Part shown: piece by piece, positions 6,734 through 14,436 of the stretch
How positions within the stretch are numbered: position 1 is the first letter of the stretch
How the letters are laid out: every line of letters starts with the position of its first letter
Program-made: the position numbers and the translations under genes
Notes under the pieces: model-generated
What the model was told of the DNA's origin: nothing
Database searches by the model: none
What the model saw: the letters and a program-made list of their open reading frames with translations, nothing else
NCBI GenBank assembly: GCA_045660565.1
Contig: JAZRDX010000019.1
Span: 1-16,459 of the forward strand
DNA: 16,459 nt
Direction of reading: 5' to 3'
Source of the DNA: SIG673 sp045660565
Lineage (GTDB): Bacteria > Bacillota > Clostridia > Oscillospirales > CAG-272

Positions 6734-8743
6734 TTACTTTTTCTTCTTCGGCTTTGCCCAGCCTTTTTTACGTTCAAACGGCTTTTTCACTTCTCTTTTC
6801 GGTAAAGAACTGCTTTTCCCACGCGTTGCGAGCTGTTTCTTCGACTGATTTTGAGCTTTTAGGCTTTCCGTCTTTTTTGCGGGAGCGGATTTTCTCTTTT
6901 CACCGTCTCCCCTCTTATTCCCTTTGCCTCGGTAGCCGCTTTCCGCTTCCTTAGGTCTTACAAGGCACTCACTGCCGTAGCCTATAAGGTCGCCTCGTCC
7001 GCATTTTTCAAGTGCCTCGCGCACAAGGTCGGCATTTTTCGGGTTACCAAACTGAAGCAGGGCTCTCTGGAGCTGCTTTTCGTGATAATCGGTCGCTACG
7101 TAGACCTTCTTACCGCTTAGCGGATTTATTCCCGTATAATACATAACCGTTGACGCGGTACCCGGTGTCGGGTAAAAATCCTGAACCTGCTCCGGTGTGT
7201 AACCCCATTTTTTTAGATACAGGGCAAGCTCTACCGCTTCATTTAACGTGCTTCCGGGGTGGCTTGACATAAGATACGGAACTATATACTGCTCCTTTCC
7301 CGCTTCCTTTGTAAGCTTAAAGAACTTCTCCTTAAATCTGTCGTAAACGCCTATCGAGGGCTTACCCATCTGCGTAAGAACGCTGTCGCAGCAGTGCTCT
7401 GGTGCAACCTTAAGCTGACCGCTTACGTTGTCCTTTATAAGCTTGCGGAAAAAGGAATCGTCCTTATCGTGTATAAGATAATCGTATCTTATTCCGGAGC
7501 GGATAAACACCTTTTTAACCTTTGGGAGCGCTTCGACGCTCTCTATTATTCTCTTAAATTCACTATGGTCGCAGATAAGATTTTTACACGGCGTAGGGGT
7601 AAGACATTTTCTGCCCGCGCAGACACCGTCCTTCAGCTGCTTTTCACACGCGGGACCTCTGAAATTTGCTGTCGGACCGCCTATATCGTGAATATACCCT
7701 TTAAAATCGGGCATTTGCGTTATAATCTTCGCCTCTCTTAAAACCGACTGCTCGCTTCTCGCTCTTACCGAGCGTCCCTGATGGAACGCGAGCGCGCAGA
7801 AGTTACACGCACCAAAGCATCCTCTGTTATGTGTTACCGAGAACTTAACCTCTTCAATTCCGGGTACTCCGCCGTCCTTATCGTACATAGGGTGAGGACG
7901 TCTTGCGTACGGAAGTGAGTACACGTAGTCAAGCTCGTCCTGCTCAAGCGGAGGCATGGGTGGGTTCTGCACAAGCATTTTTCCGTCGTAATATTCGATA
8001 ACGGCTCTGCCTCTTATCGCGTCGGTTTCGTTATACTGAACCCCGAATGCCTCGGAGTACAGCTTTTTATCGGTTTTAAGGTCGTTAAAATCGTAACCGC
8101 CGACGGTATCAAAAAACACCTTATCCTCTTTATTTGCGAGAAATACGGTACCCCGTACGTCTCTTATCTTTCTTATCGGCACGCCTTTATCAAGCAGCGC
8201 GGCGAGCTTACGTAAGATATTTTCGCCCATTCCGTAGGTTAGCATATCCGCTTTTGAGTCAACGAGTATGCTTCTTCTGACCTTATCATCCCAATAGTCG
8301 TAGTGCGCGAAACGGCGGAGAGACGCTTCGAGACCGCCGAGAATTACCGGCACGTCTCCGTACGCTTCTCTTATTCTGTTGGTATAAACGATACACGCCC
8401 TGTCCGGACGGAGTCCCATTTTGCCGCCGGGAGAGTAGTAATCGTAGTTTCTTCTGCGTTTTGCCGCAGTATAATGGGCGACCATTGAGTCTATGTTTCC
8501 CGCCGTTACGAGGAAGGCAAGGCGCGGTTTTCCAAATTCCTTAAAGCTTTCCGCGGTTTTATAGTCGGGCTGAGAAAGTATCGCTACTCTGTACCCTGCC
8601 GCCTCAAGCACTCTCGAAATTATTGATACGCCAAAGCTCGGGTGGTCAACGTACGCGTCTCCCGTTACGTAAACGAAATCCGCCTGCGCCCACCCTCTTT
8701 CCTGCATTTCCTTTTTATTCGTTGGAAGAAATTCGGTATACAT
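6734..8743 (-). CDS. YgiQ-family radical SAM protein
   Basis: This 669-residue protein belongs to the YgiQ (UPF0313) family of radical SAM proteins, whose reaction is unknown. The N-terminal part (about 20-180) has the family's cobalamin-binding-like fold with GDAYVDHPSFG (29-39) and VILGGLEASLRRFAHYDYWD (133-152). The radical SAM cluster motif RGCFGACNFC gives Cys309, Cys313 and Cys316. SSHPGSTLNEAVELAL and QVQDFYPTPGT in the C-terminal half are also family-typical. The last 70 residues are a Lys-, Arg- and Ser-rich low-complexity tail. It starts with MYTEFLPTNKKEM, an expected N terminus, behind an AAGGAT site about 11 nt upstream. It follows infB by 78 bp with a weak hairpin between, so it may be partly cotranscribed with the infB operon; no clear promoter of its own is seen. 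Function is unassigned. Confidence 0.93.
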   Translation of the reverse strand: MYTEFLPTNKKEMQERGWAQADFVYVTGDAYVDHPSFGVSIISRVLEAAGYRVAILSQPDYKTAESFKEFGKPRLAFLVTAGNIDSMVAHYTAAKRRRNYDYYSPGGKMGLRPDRACIVYTNRIREAYGDVPVILGGLEASLRRFAHYDYWDDKVRRSILVDSKADMLTYGMGENILRKLAALLDKGVPIRKIRDVRGTVFLANKEDKVFFDTVGGYDFNDLKTDKKLYSEAFGVQYNETDAIRGRAVIEYYDGKMLVQNPPMPPLEQDELDYVYSLPYARRPHPMYDKDGGVPGIEEVKFSVTHNRGCFGACNFCALAFHQGRSVRARSEQSVLREAKIITQMPDFKGYIHDIGGPTANFRGPACEKQLKDGVCAGRKCLTPTPCKNLICDHSEFKRIIESVEALPKVKKVFIRSGIRYDYLIHDKDDSFFRKLIKDNVSGQLKVAPEHCCDSVLTQMGKPSIGVYDRFKEKFFKLTKEAGKEQYIVPYLMSSHPGSTLNEAVELALYLKKWGYTPEQVQDFYPTPGTASTVMYYTGINPLSGKKVYVATDYHEKQLQRALLQFGNPKNADLVREALEKCGRGDLIGYGSECLVRPKEAESGYRGKGNKRGDGEKRKSAPAKKTESLKAQNQSKKQLATRGKSSSLPKREVKKPFERKKGWAKPKKKK

Positions 8744-8780
8744 TGTTTTTCATATCCTTAACTAAGTTTTATAAGCAAAG

Positions 8781-8814
8781 AAGGTGTCAACCCGTATGGG
8801 GTAACACCTTTTTT
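8781..8814. terminator. Hairpin between infB and the ygiQ-family gene
   Basis: Arms AAGGTGT (8781-8787) and ACACCTT (8804-8810) pair, and an inner CCC/GGG extends the stem after mismatches. The T run (TTTTTT, 8809-8814) lies on the plus-strand side. On the minus strand, the direction of the genes, the sequence after the stem is only moderately T-rich. It is therefore a weak terminator or attenuator after infB. Confidence 0.5.
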
Positions 8815-8821
8815 ACTGAAA

Positions 8822-11533
8822 TTATCTTTCAACCTCAACCATTTCGAAGAATTCGAGTATATCGCCTTCTCTTATATCGTTGAAGTGCTCTATTCCTACA
8901 CCGCATTCATATCCCTCGTTAACCTCTTTAACGTCGTCCTTGAAGCGGCGGAGAGATGCGAGCTTATCCTCACAAAGAACGATAGAATCGCGTAAGATTC
9001 TCATCTGACAGTTTCTCGTTACCTTTCCGTCGGTTATATAGCATCCTGCTATAATTCCTACGCTCGGTACTCTTATTGCCTGTCTTACCTCTGCATGACC
9101 GAGCAGACTTTCCTTGAAGGTAGGTGCAAGCATACCCTTCATTGCAGCGGTGATCTCCTCTATGCAGTCGTATATGATTCTATAAGTTCTTATATCAACC
9201 TTTTGCTTTTCAGCGGATTCAAGCGCCGTCTTATCGGGACGTACGTTAAATCCTACTATTATAGCGTCGGATGCCGATGCAAGCATTACGTCGCTCTCTA
9301 CAATTCCACCCGCGGCGGCGTGAATAACGTTTACCTTTACCTCTTCGTTACTGAGCTTAAGCAGAGACTGCTTTACCGCCTCCGCAGAACCTATAACGTC
9401 GGCTTTTACTATAACGTTAAGGTCCTTTACGCTACCGTCCATATTGTCGAACAGCGCTTCAAGGTTGACCTTTGCGTTAGCCTTGAACTGCTCGTCGCGT
9501 ATCTTTTCCTTACGCTGCTCGGCAAGCTCTCTTGCCATACGCTCATTCTCAACGGCGTTGAACTCGTCTCCTGCCGCCGGAACCTCACTAAGTCCGTCTA
9601 TCTCAACCGGAACGGACGGTCCTGCGCTCTTAACGTGCTTTCCGTTATCGTCCTTCATAGCCTTTACTCTACCGACAGCGGTTCCGGCTATAATGGTATC
9701 TCCAACCTTAAGCGTTCCGTTCTGTACGAGAACGGTGGCAACGGGACCTCTTCCCTTATCAAGCTTAGCCTCTATAACAACACCCTTTGCTCTGCGGTTC
9801 GGGTTTGCCTTAAGGTCTTTAAATTCAGCTATAAAGAGAACGTTTTCAAGAAGCTCGTTTATACCCTTTCCTGTAAGTGCGGATACGGGAGCGCATATAA
9901 CGTCGCCGCCCCAATCCTCGGGAACGAGCTCATACTGTGTAAGCGCCTGCTTTATCATATCGGGGTTTGCCGTAGGCTTATCCATCTTGTTAATCGCGAC
10001 TATAATATCGACGCCTGCCGCTTTTGCGTGGTTAATTGCTTCAACCGTCTGCGGCATTATTCCGTCGTCCGCGGCTACAACGAGTATCGCAATATCCGTT
10101 GACTTTGCTCCTCTTGCTCTCATTGAGGTGAATGCCTCGTGGCCGGGGGTATCAAGGAAGGTAATATCCTTACCGTCAACGTTTACTCTGTAAGCACCTA
10201 TGTGCTGGGTAATTCCTCCTGCCTCGCCCTGTGTTACCTTGGTATGACGGATAGCGTCAAGAAGCGAGGTTTTACCGTGGTCAACGTGTCCCATAACGCA
10301 GGCTACCGGCGCACGGGTGATGAGGGGTTCCTCGGTATCCTCTTCCTCGTCAAACAGCTTTTCTTCTATGGTAACGACAACCTCTTTGGTTACCTTTGCG
10401 CCCATTTCGTCGGCTATAAGGTACGCTGTATCGAAGTCTATGGTCTGGTTAACGTTTGCCATAACTCCGAGCATAAAGAGCTTCTTAATAAGGTCGGACG
10501 CGCTTATCTTAAGTCTTACCGCAAGCTCTCCGACAGTAATTTCGTCGGGAATGGATACGGAAACGGGGAGACGTCTCGCCTTTTCCATCTGCTGCTTACG
10601 GAGCTTTTCAAGCTCAAGCTTTTCTTTATCCTTTTCCTTATCGAACTTTCCGCCCTTCTTACGTCCGTCTACAACTCTACCGCCTCTGGTATCGCCAAAG
10701 TCTTTACCGGATTTATTGGAAATGTTCTCAAATCTCTCGTCGTATTTTGAAAGGTCAACAGAGCCACCTCTGGTATCGAAAACTCTAGCCTTTGGCTTAC
10801 CGTTAAATCCGCTTTCGGAAGTGCCTCCGATTTCAACTCCGCCCTGAAGCTTCGGCTTCTGTCCCTGCATAGGATTCTGCTGAGGCTTCTGCGGCTTTTG
10901 CTGCTGAGGCTTCTGATTATTCTTAGCCGTCTGCGTCGGGGGAGTGAATACTCTCTCCTTCTGCTGAGGCTTCTTATTCTGTCCGTTATCCTGAGGCTTT
11001 GCATTCTCCTGCTTAGCGGGTGCGGGCTTTCTGTCGTCCTGCTTCTTTTCCGCTATCGGAGTTCTGTTCTCCGGCTTTTTCTCCGCTACATGAGCTTTTT
11101 CGGGAGCCTTGATCTCCGGCTTTTTCTCCGCTACAGGAGCTTTTTCGGGAGCCTTGGTCTCCGGCTTTTTCTCCGCTACAGGAGTTTTTTCGGGAACCTT
11201 GGTCTCCGGCTTTTTCTCTACTACAGGAGCCTTTTCGGGAGCCTTAGTCTCCTCTGCCTTCTTTGTCTCCGCAGCCACCTCCGCTTTGACCTTAAACTCC
11301 TCTATTACAGCTTCGCCTTTAAGGTAACTGTCAATGCTGATCCCTGCCGTATAACGCTCTTTAATGCTTTCGAAAAGCTTATTGAACGCATCAGCGTTAT
11401 CCGCGGTTATACTCGAAGTCGTTTTAAAATCGTTATAACCGAGCTCGCTAAGCTTTTCTATAAGCTCCTTCGAGCTTTTCATCTTAAGTTCCTTGGCAAG
11501 ACTACTTAATTTTACGCTTTGTTTTTCTGCCAT
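8822..11533 (-). CDS. infB: Translation initiation factor IF-2
   Basis: IF-2 is the GTPase that brings initiator tRNA to the 30S subunit and promotes subunit joining. The 903-residue protein has an N-terminal IF2_N domain (about 5-55), a long Lys/Pro/Gln-rich linker (about 85-320) containing four 15-residue tandem repeats, a second IF2_N-like domain (about 325-385), then the G domain with G1 GHVDHGKT (415-422), G2 GGIT (439-442), G3 DTPGH (461-465) and G4 NKMD (515-518), followed by domains II-IV. All GTP-binding motifs are intact. The ATG at 11533 is chosen because AGGAGG lies 8 nt upstream; an in-frame GTG at 11542 overlaps that site. It is 44 bp after ylxQ and is the last gene of the rimP operon here. 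rbfA, the usual next gene, is absent. Confidence 0.97.
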   Translation of the reverse strand: MAEKQSVKLSSLAKELKMKSSKELIEKLSELGYNDFKTTSSITADNADAFNKLFESIKERYTAGISIDSYLKGEAVIEEFKVKAEVAAETKKAEETKAPEKAPVVEKKPETKVPEKTPVAEKKPETKAPEKAPVAEKKPEIKAPEKAHVAEKKPENRTPIAEKKQDDRKPAPAKQENAKPQDNGQNKKPQQKERVFTPPTQTAKNNQKPQQQKPQKPQQNPMQGQKPKLQGGVEIGGTSESGFNGKPKARVFDTRGGSVDLSKYDERFENISNKSGKDFGDTRGGRVVDGRKKGGKFDKEKDKEKLELEKLRKQQMEKARRLPVSVSIPDEITVGELAVRLKISASDLIKKLFMLGVMANVNQTIDFDTAYLIADEMGAKVTKEVVVTIEEKLFDEEEDTEEPLITRAPVACVMGHVDHGKTSLLDAIRHTKVTQGEAGGITQHIGAYRVNVDGKDITFLDTPGHEAFTSMRARGAKSTDIAILVVAADDGIMPQTVEAINHAKAAGVDIIVAINKMDKPTANPDMIKQALTQYELVPEDWGGDVICAPVSALTGKGINELLENVLFIAEFKDLKANPNRRAKGVVIEAKLDKGRGPVATVLVQNGTLKVGDTIIAGTAVGRVKAMKDDNGKHVKSAGPSVPVEIDGLSEVPAAGDEFNAVENERMARELAEQRKEKIRDEQFKANAKVNLEALFDNMDGSVKDLNVIVKADVIGSAEAVKQSLLKLSNEEVKVNVIHAAAGGIVESDVMLASASDAIIVGFNVRPDKTALESAEKQKVDIRTYRIIYDCIEEITAAMKGMLAPTFKESLLGHAEVRQAIRVPSVGIIAGCYITDGKVTRNCQMRILRDSIVLCEDKLASLRRFKDDVKEVNEGYECGVGIEHFNDIREGDILEFFEMVEVER
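11063..11242 (-). repeat. Four in-frame 45-bp tandem repeats in infB
   Basis: Four nearly identical 45-bp units encode the 15-residue motif APEKAPVAEKKPETK (variants with V, T, H or NR) in the IF-2 linker, followed by a partial fifth copy. The DNA copies differ by only a few bases, so the array is young and its copy number may vary between strains. Confidence 0.9.
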
Positions 11534-11577
11534 TACTTGCACCTCCTGCGAACGCCACGCGTCCGCCTTCTCGTTAG

Positions 11578-11913
11578 TTACTTTGTATCTTCTGATAATC
11601 TGTCCGTCATCGCCTTACAAAATCCCGCGTCGGTTATTCCTATAACCGAAACAAGGCTATCGCTTCCGATTATTCTCGCAAGCTCGTCTTTACTGACCGA
11701 GAGCTTATAACACGGAATGCTGTAAAACGATGAGGTGTTTCCTATCCTCTTAAGGGTGTTCTGCGAAGCGTCTGCGCTGCAAAGCAGAAGCTTTACGCCG
11801 TTTTTCTCTTTTTTGCGTATGCTGTCAACAACACGCTCGGTTCCGCTCTGAACCTTTCCGGCCTTTTTCGCTATACCTATAAGGGATATTACTTTAGTTT
11901 CGTTTTCCGTCAT
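11578..11913 (-). CDS. ylxQ: L7Ae-family RNA-binding protein YlxQ
   Basis: This 111-residue protein is the L7Ae/L30e-like YlxQ of the nusA operon. It carries the family pattern LIGIAKKAGKVQSGTERV (11-28) and a later segment GITDAGFCKAM. Members bind kink-turn RNA; the target of YlxQ is not settled. Its ATG overlaps the ylxR stop by four bases (ATGA at 11913-11910), which indicates translational coupling. It is followed by infB after 44 bp. Length and layout are normal for the family. Confidence 0.92.
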   Translation of the reverse strand: MTENETKVISLIGIAKKAGKVQSGTERVVDSIRKKEKNGVKLLLCSADASQNTLKRIGNTSSFYSIPCYKLSVSKDELARIIGSDSLVSVIGITDAGFCKAMTDRLSEDTK

Positions 11914-12188
11914 ATCTTTTCTTCGGAAAGCTCTTTTTCAAGTCTTTCGTATATTTCCTCCGGAATCTGAACGTTAAGACCGCCCTCAAGTCTTTTGCTC
12001 TTTCTCGCTTTTTTAAAGCAGGAAAGGCTATGGCAGATATATGCTCCTCTGCCCGACTTTTTTCCGGTAACGTCAAGCACAACGTCGCCTTCGGGTGTTC
12101 TTACCACTCTTATCAGCTGCTTTTTTTCTTTGGTTTCACCGCAACCGACACAGTGTCTTTCCGGTATTTTTCTCTTTTTTGCTTCCAC
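11910..12188 (-). CDS. ylxR: YlxR family protein (RNase P modulator RnpM)
   Basis: This 92-residue protein carries the YlxR hallmarks: RHCVGCGE (11-18) with Cys13 and Cys16, GRGAYIC (46-52), and Cys57. Basic residues around the fold suit RNA binding. The B. subtilis homologue has been described as a modulator of RNase P (RnpM). It starts with GTG at 12188; no ATG occurs in the right place. The site GAGG, 8 nt upstream, overlaps the nusA stop codon (TGA at 12201-12199), so translation is probably coupled to nusA. It overlaps ylxQ by 4 nt. Confidence 0.93.
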   Translation of the reverse strand: MEAKKRKIPERHCVGCGETKEKKQLIRVVRTPEGDVVLDVTGKKSGRGAYICHSLSCFKKARKSKRLEGGLNVQIPEEIYERLEKELSEEKI

Positions 12189-12198
12189 TTTTTTAACC

Positions 12199-13227
12199 TC
12201 AGTCAGCGGTCTTTATGTCAATCTTCATTCCGGTAAGTCTTGCCGCAAGACGTGCGTTCTGTCCTTCCTTACCTATCGCAAGCGAAAGCTGGTCGGCAGC
12301 AACGTACGCTCTGCAGGAATGCTCGCCGTCAACGACTACGCTATCCACCGTCGCGGGAGAAAGCGCCGCCTTTACGTATTCCTCCATATCGTCGCTGTAA
12401 CGGATTATGTCAATCTTTTCTCCGCTGAGCTCGTCGGTTATTGCCTGCTTACGCTGGTTCTTCTCACCGACGCAGGTTCCTATTGGATCTACGTCTCCAT
12501 CGCGGCTCATAACTGAAATCTTGGTTCTGGAGCCTGCTTCTCTTGCTACGTTCTTGATTATTACCGTTCCGTCGGCAATTTCGGGGATATTAAGCTCGAA
12601 AAGTCTCTTTACAAGTCCCGCGTGTGTTCTGGAAAGGGTTACGAACGGTCCGCGGCTTTCTTTCTTAACTTCTATAACGTATACCTTTACGTGATCTCCG
12701 GGCTCGAAGGTTTCTCCGGGAATCTGCTCGGACTGTAAAAGGGTTGCGTATCCGTTACCCATATTAAGTCTTACGCTTCCTGTTTCGGGATCCGTTCTGT
12801 CAACGACAGCGGTTACTATCTCTTCCTTCTTTTCCTCGTATTCCTTGATCATCATTCCGCGCTCGGCTTCTCTTATCGCCTGAACTATAACCTGCTTTCC
12901 GGTTATTGCGCTGAGACGTCTGAACTCGTCGGGCTTAAGCTCTATTTCAACTACTCCGCCGAGAACGTTTCTTCTCGAACGGCTCTTTGCGTCTGCAAGA
13001 GAAATCTGAGTATCGGGATCGGTAACCTCCTCGACTACGTCAAGTCTCTTGAATACCTTAAAATCGTATTTATCCTCGTTTATGTGTACTCTTACGTTGG
13101 TGTTTCCGCCCATCTCACGGCGATATGCACTTACGAGTGCCGCCTCGAGCTTTTCGAACATATAAGCCTTCGGGATTCCCTTTTCGCTCTCAAGCATATC
13201 GAGAGCCTGAAATAATGCCTTATTCAT
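12199..13227 (-). CDS. nusA: Transcription factor NusA
   Basis: NusA binds RNA polymerase and controls pausing, termination and antitermination. The 342-residue protein has the N-terminal polymerase-binding domain (1-125), an S1 domain (about 135-200), KH1 (about 230-285) and KH2 (about 295-340), the usual short Gram-positive layout without C-terminal acidic repeats. KH2 keeps its GKEG loop (319-322). KH1 is odd: the GXXG loop reads GEKN (254-257), with asparagine where the second glycine is expected. The start MNKALFQALDMLE matches the family. The ribosome site GGAGG (13243-13247) is 15 nt from the ATG, unusually far; an in-frame stop upstream rules out an earlier start. It follows rimP by 31 bp and shares its promoter. 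Confidence 0.96.
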   Translation of the reverse strand: MNKALFQALDMLESEKGIPKAYMFEKLEAALVSAYRREMGGNTNVRVHINEDKYDFKVFKRLDVVEEVTDPDTQISLADAKSRSRRNVLGGVVEIELKPDEFRRLSAITGKQVIVQAIREAERGMMIKEYEEKKEEIVTAVVDRTDPETGSVRLNMGNGYATLLQSEQIPGETFEPGDHVKVYVIEVKKESRGPFVTLSRTHAGLVKRLFELNIPEIADGTVIIKNVAREAGSRTKISVMSRDGDVDPIGTCVGEKNQRKQAITDELSGEKIDIIRYSDDMEEYVKAALSPATVDSVVVDGEHSCRAYVAADQLSLAIGKEGQNARLAARLTGMKIDIKTAD

Positions 13228-13258
13228 TTCTTTTTCTTTTATCCTCCAAGTTTATTAT

Positions 13259-13732
13259 TTACATTTCAAAATATACGTTTGCTTTCGATATCTGTTTACG
13301 TCCTACCGAAAGTGTCTCGCCGTTTTTCTCGGTAATCATTACCGTATCGGTTTCGGCGTCATAACCGTTAAGCGTTCCGATAACGCTCTTTTTTCCGTTA
13401 ACTGCCGCAAAAAACTTTGCCTCAATAACCTCTCCTGTACATTTTACGTAGTGCTCGGCTGTTCTTATCGGTCTTTCAAGTCCCGGGGACGAGACGTCAA
13501 GGTAATAAAAGCTATCTATCGGATCGGCTTCGTCAATTAAAGGCTCTATCGCTCTGTGAACCTTCTCGCAGTCGTCGATATTTATACCGTTTTCGCTGTC
13601 GATGGTGATTTCAAGATGCAGCTCGGTTCCTATCTTTGAATACTCGACGTCGTATATCTCGTATCCAAGCTCTTTTACCGTAGGTTCTACAAGCTCACGG
13701 ACGGTTTCGGCTGTGTTTTTCTTCTGCGCCAT
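13259..13732 (-). CDS. rimP: Ribosome maturation factor RimP
   Basis: RimP helps assemble the 30S ribosomal subunit. The 157-residue protein is normal in length. It shows VRELVEPTVKELGYEIYDVEY near the N terminus, the central DDCEKVHRAIEPLIDEADPI and the family hallmark YLDVSSPGLERPI (about 102-114), followed by a C-terminal SH3-like domain. It is the first gene of the rimP-nusA-ylxR-ylxQ-infB operon. The ATG at 13732 is preceded by AAAGGA about 11 nt upstream. The promoter lies at 13832-13860 and a terminator-like leader hairpin lies between promoter and start. Confidence 0.96.
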   Translation of the reverse strand: MAQKKNTAETVRELVEPTVKELGYEIYDVEYSKIGTELHLEITIDSENGINIDDCEKVHRAIEPLIDEADPIDSFYYLDVSSPGLERPIRTAEHYVKCTGEVIEAKFFAAVNGKKSVIGTLNGYDAETDTVMITEKNGETLSVGRKQISKANVYFEM

Positions 13733-13767
13733 GTTTATAACGTTCCTTTCGATTTTTACTATCAGAT

Positions 13768-13808
13768 AACAAACAGAAAAGAGCAGGTTTTATCTTATCC
13801 TACTCTTT
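13768..13808 (-). promoter_or_regulatory. Terminator-like hairpin in the rimP-nusA leader
   Basis: In the about 93-nt leader on the minus strand, AAAGAGTAGG (13808-13799) pairs with CCTGCTCTTT (13787-13778) over 10 bp with one T-G wobble and an 11-nt loop. It is followed by an interrupted T run (TCTGTTTGTT, 13777-13768). A broken T run is typical of NusA-dependent terminators. In B. subtilis NusA is reported to limit its own operon by terminating in the leader, so this is a likely attenuator. Confidence 0.65.
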
Positions 13809-13831
13809 CTATACTATTTGATTGTACTTAT

Positions 13832-13860
13832 ATTATATCATATAGTTTAACAAAATGCAA
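13832..13860 (-). promoter_or_regulatory. Sigma-A promoter of the rimP-nusA-infB operon
   Basis: On the minus strand: -35 TTGCAT (13860-13855), 17-nt spacer, -10 TATAAT (13837-13832), preceded by TGA (extended -10). Just upstream of the -35 is a small inverted repeat CGTTTT-CAA-AAAACG (13864-13878); its meaning is unclear in this AT-rich stretch. No clear terminator for the upstream zinc-ribbon gene is seen before it. Confidence 0.85.
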
Positions 13861-13953
13861 TACCGTTTTCAAAAAACGTTCATTTTCCGCAAAATATACA
13901 ATATTCAAATATCGCTTCTCGTTTTTTTAGACAATATCAACAATCCAAGATAA

Positions 13954-14415
13954 TTATATCTCGTCAAGCTCGCGGAGCTCATCGAGCTCGTCGTCGGAAA
14001 TATCTGAATCGTATTCGGTATAATCAGCGCTTATATCGGTCGCTCTTCCGCAGAAGGGACAGAACGCAACGTTATCGGAAATAAACTTACCGCATTTCGG
14101 GCAGATAACCTTTCCGCTTACAACTCTGTACTGCTTTTCAAGGTCGCTTAAGATTTCCTCTTTCGCGTTTATTCTCGAGGAAATTCTCGCTATCTCGTCC
14201 TCGGAAAGTCTGCCGTTTTCCTTATCGGTAAGCTCTGCCAGTGCGTTTCTGCCGAGCGATGCGTAAAGCGCGTTAAGCTCGTTTCTCTGCGCGGTTATTC
14301 GGTAATAAAGCTTGGTTGCATCCATAGCCGTTACAACCGTCTCTTTTATATTTTCCGCGGTATCCTCACAAAAATCCTTACCGTAAAGCAAAGCCTGCTT
14401 TATCTTCTCTATCAT
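13954..14415 (-). CDS. Zinc-ribbon protein of unknown function
   Basis: This 153-residue protein has a helical, charged N-terminal part (about 1-100, possibly coiled coil from 40 to 98) followed by a zinc ribbon with ICPKCGK (Cys105, Cys108) and FCPFCGR (Cys119, Cys122). The last 25 residues are strongly acidic (Asp and Glu). There is no signal peptide or membrane segment. The ATG is supported by GGAGGGAG 9 nt upstream. It lies 21 bp after the PrsA-like lipoprotein gene and is probably cotranscribed with it. Proteins of this layout are common in Firmicutes but have no assigned role; I do not recognise a specific family. Confidence 0.8.
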   Translation of the reverse strand: MIEKIKQALLYGKDFCEDTAENIKETVVTAMDATKLYYRITAQRNELNALYASLGRNALAELTDKENGRLSEDEIARISSRINAKEEILSDLEKQYRVVSGKVICPKCGKFISDNVAFCPFCGRATDISADYTEYDSDISDDELDELRELDEI

Positions 14416-14436
14416 TTTTCGGTTCTCCCTCCGCTT

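Noticed and set aside
9095..10102. Long plus-strand ORF (335 codons) opposite infB
   Set aside because: It is an antisense shadow of the conserved IF-2 G domain and has no recognisable protein pattern.
11063..11242. Regular repeats considered as a CRISPR array
   Set aside because: The units are contiguous, in frame within infB, and have no unique spacers.
13866..13953. Search for a terminator after the zinc-ribbon gene
   Set aside because: Only weak AT-rich inverted repeats are present; none has a solid stem followed by T's on the minus strand.
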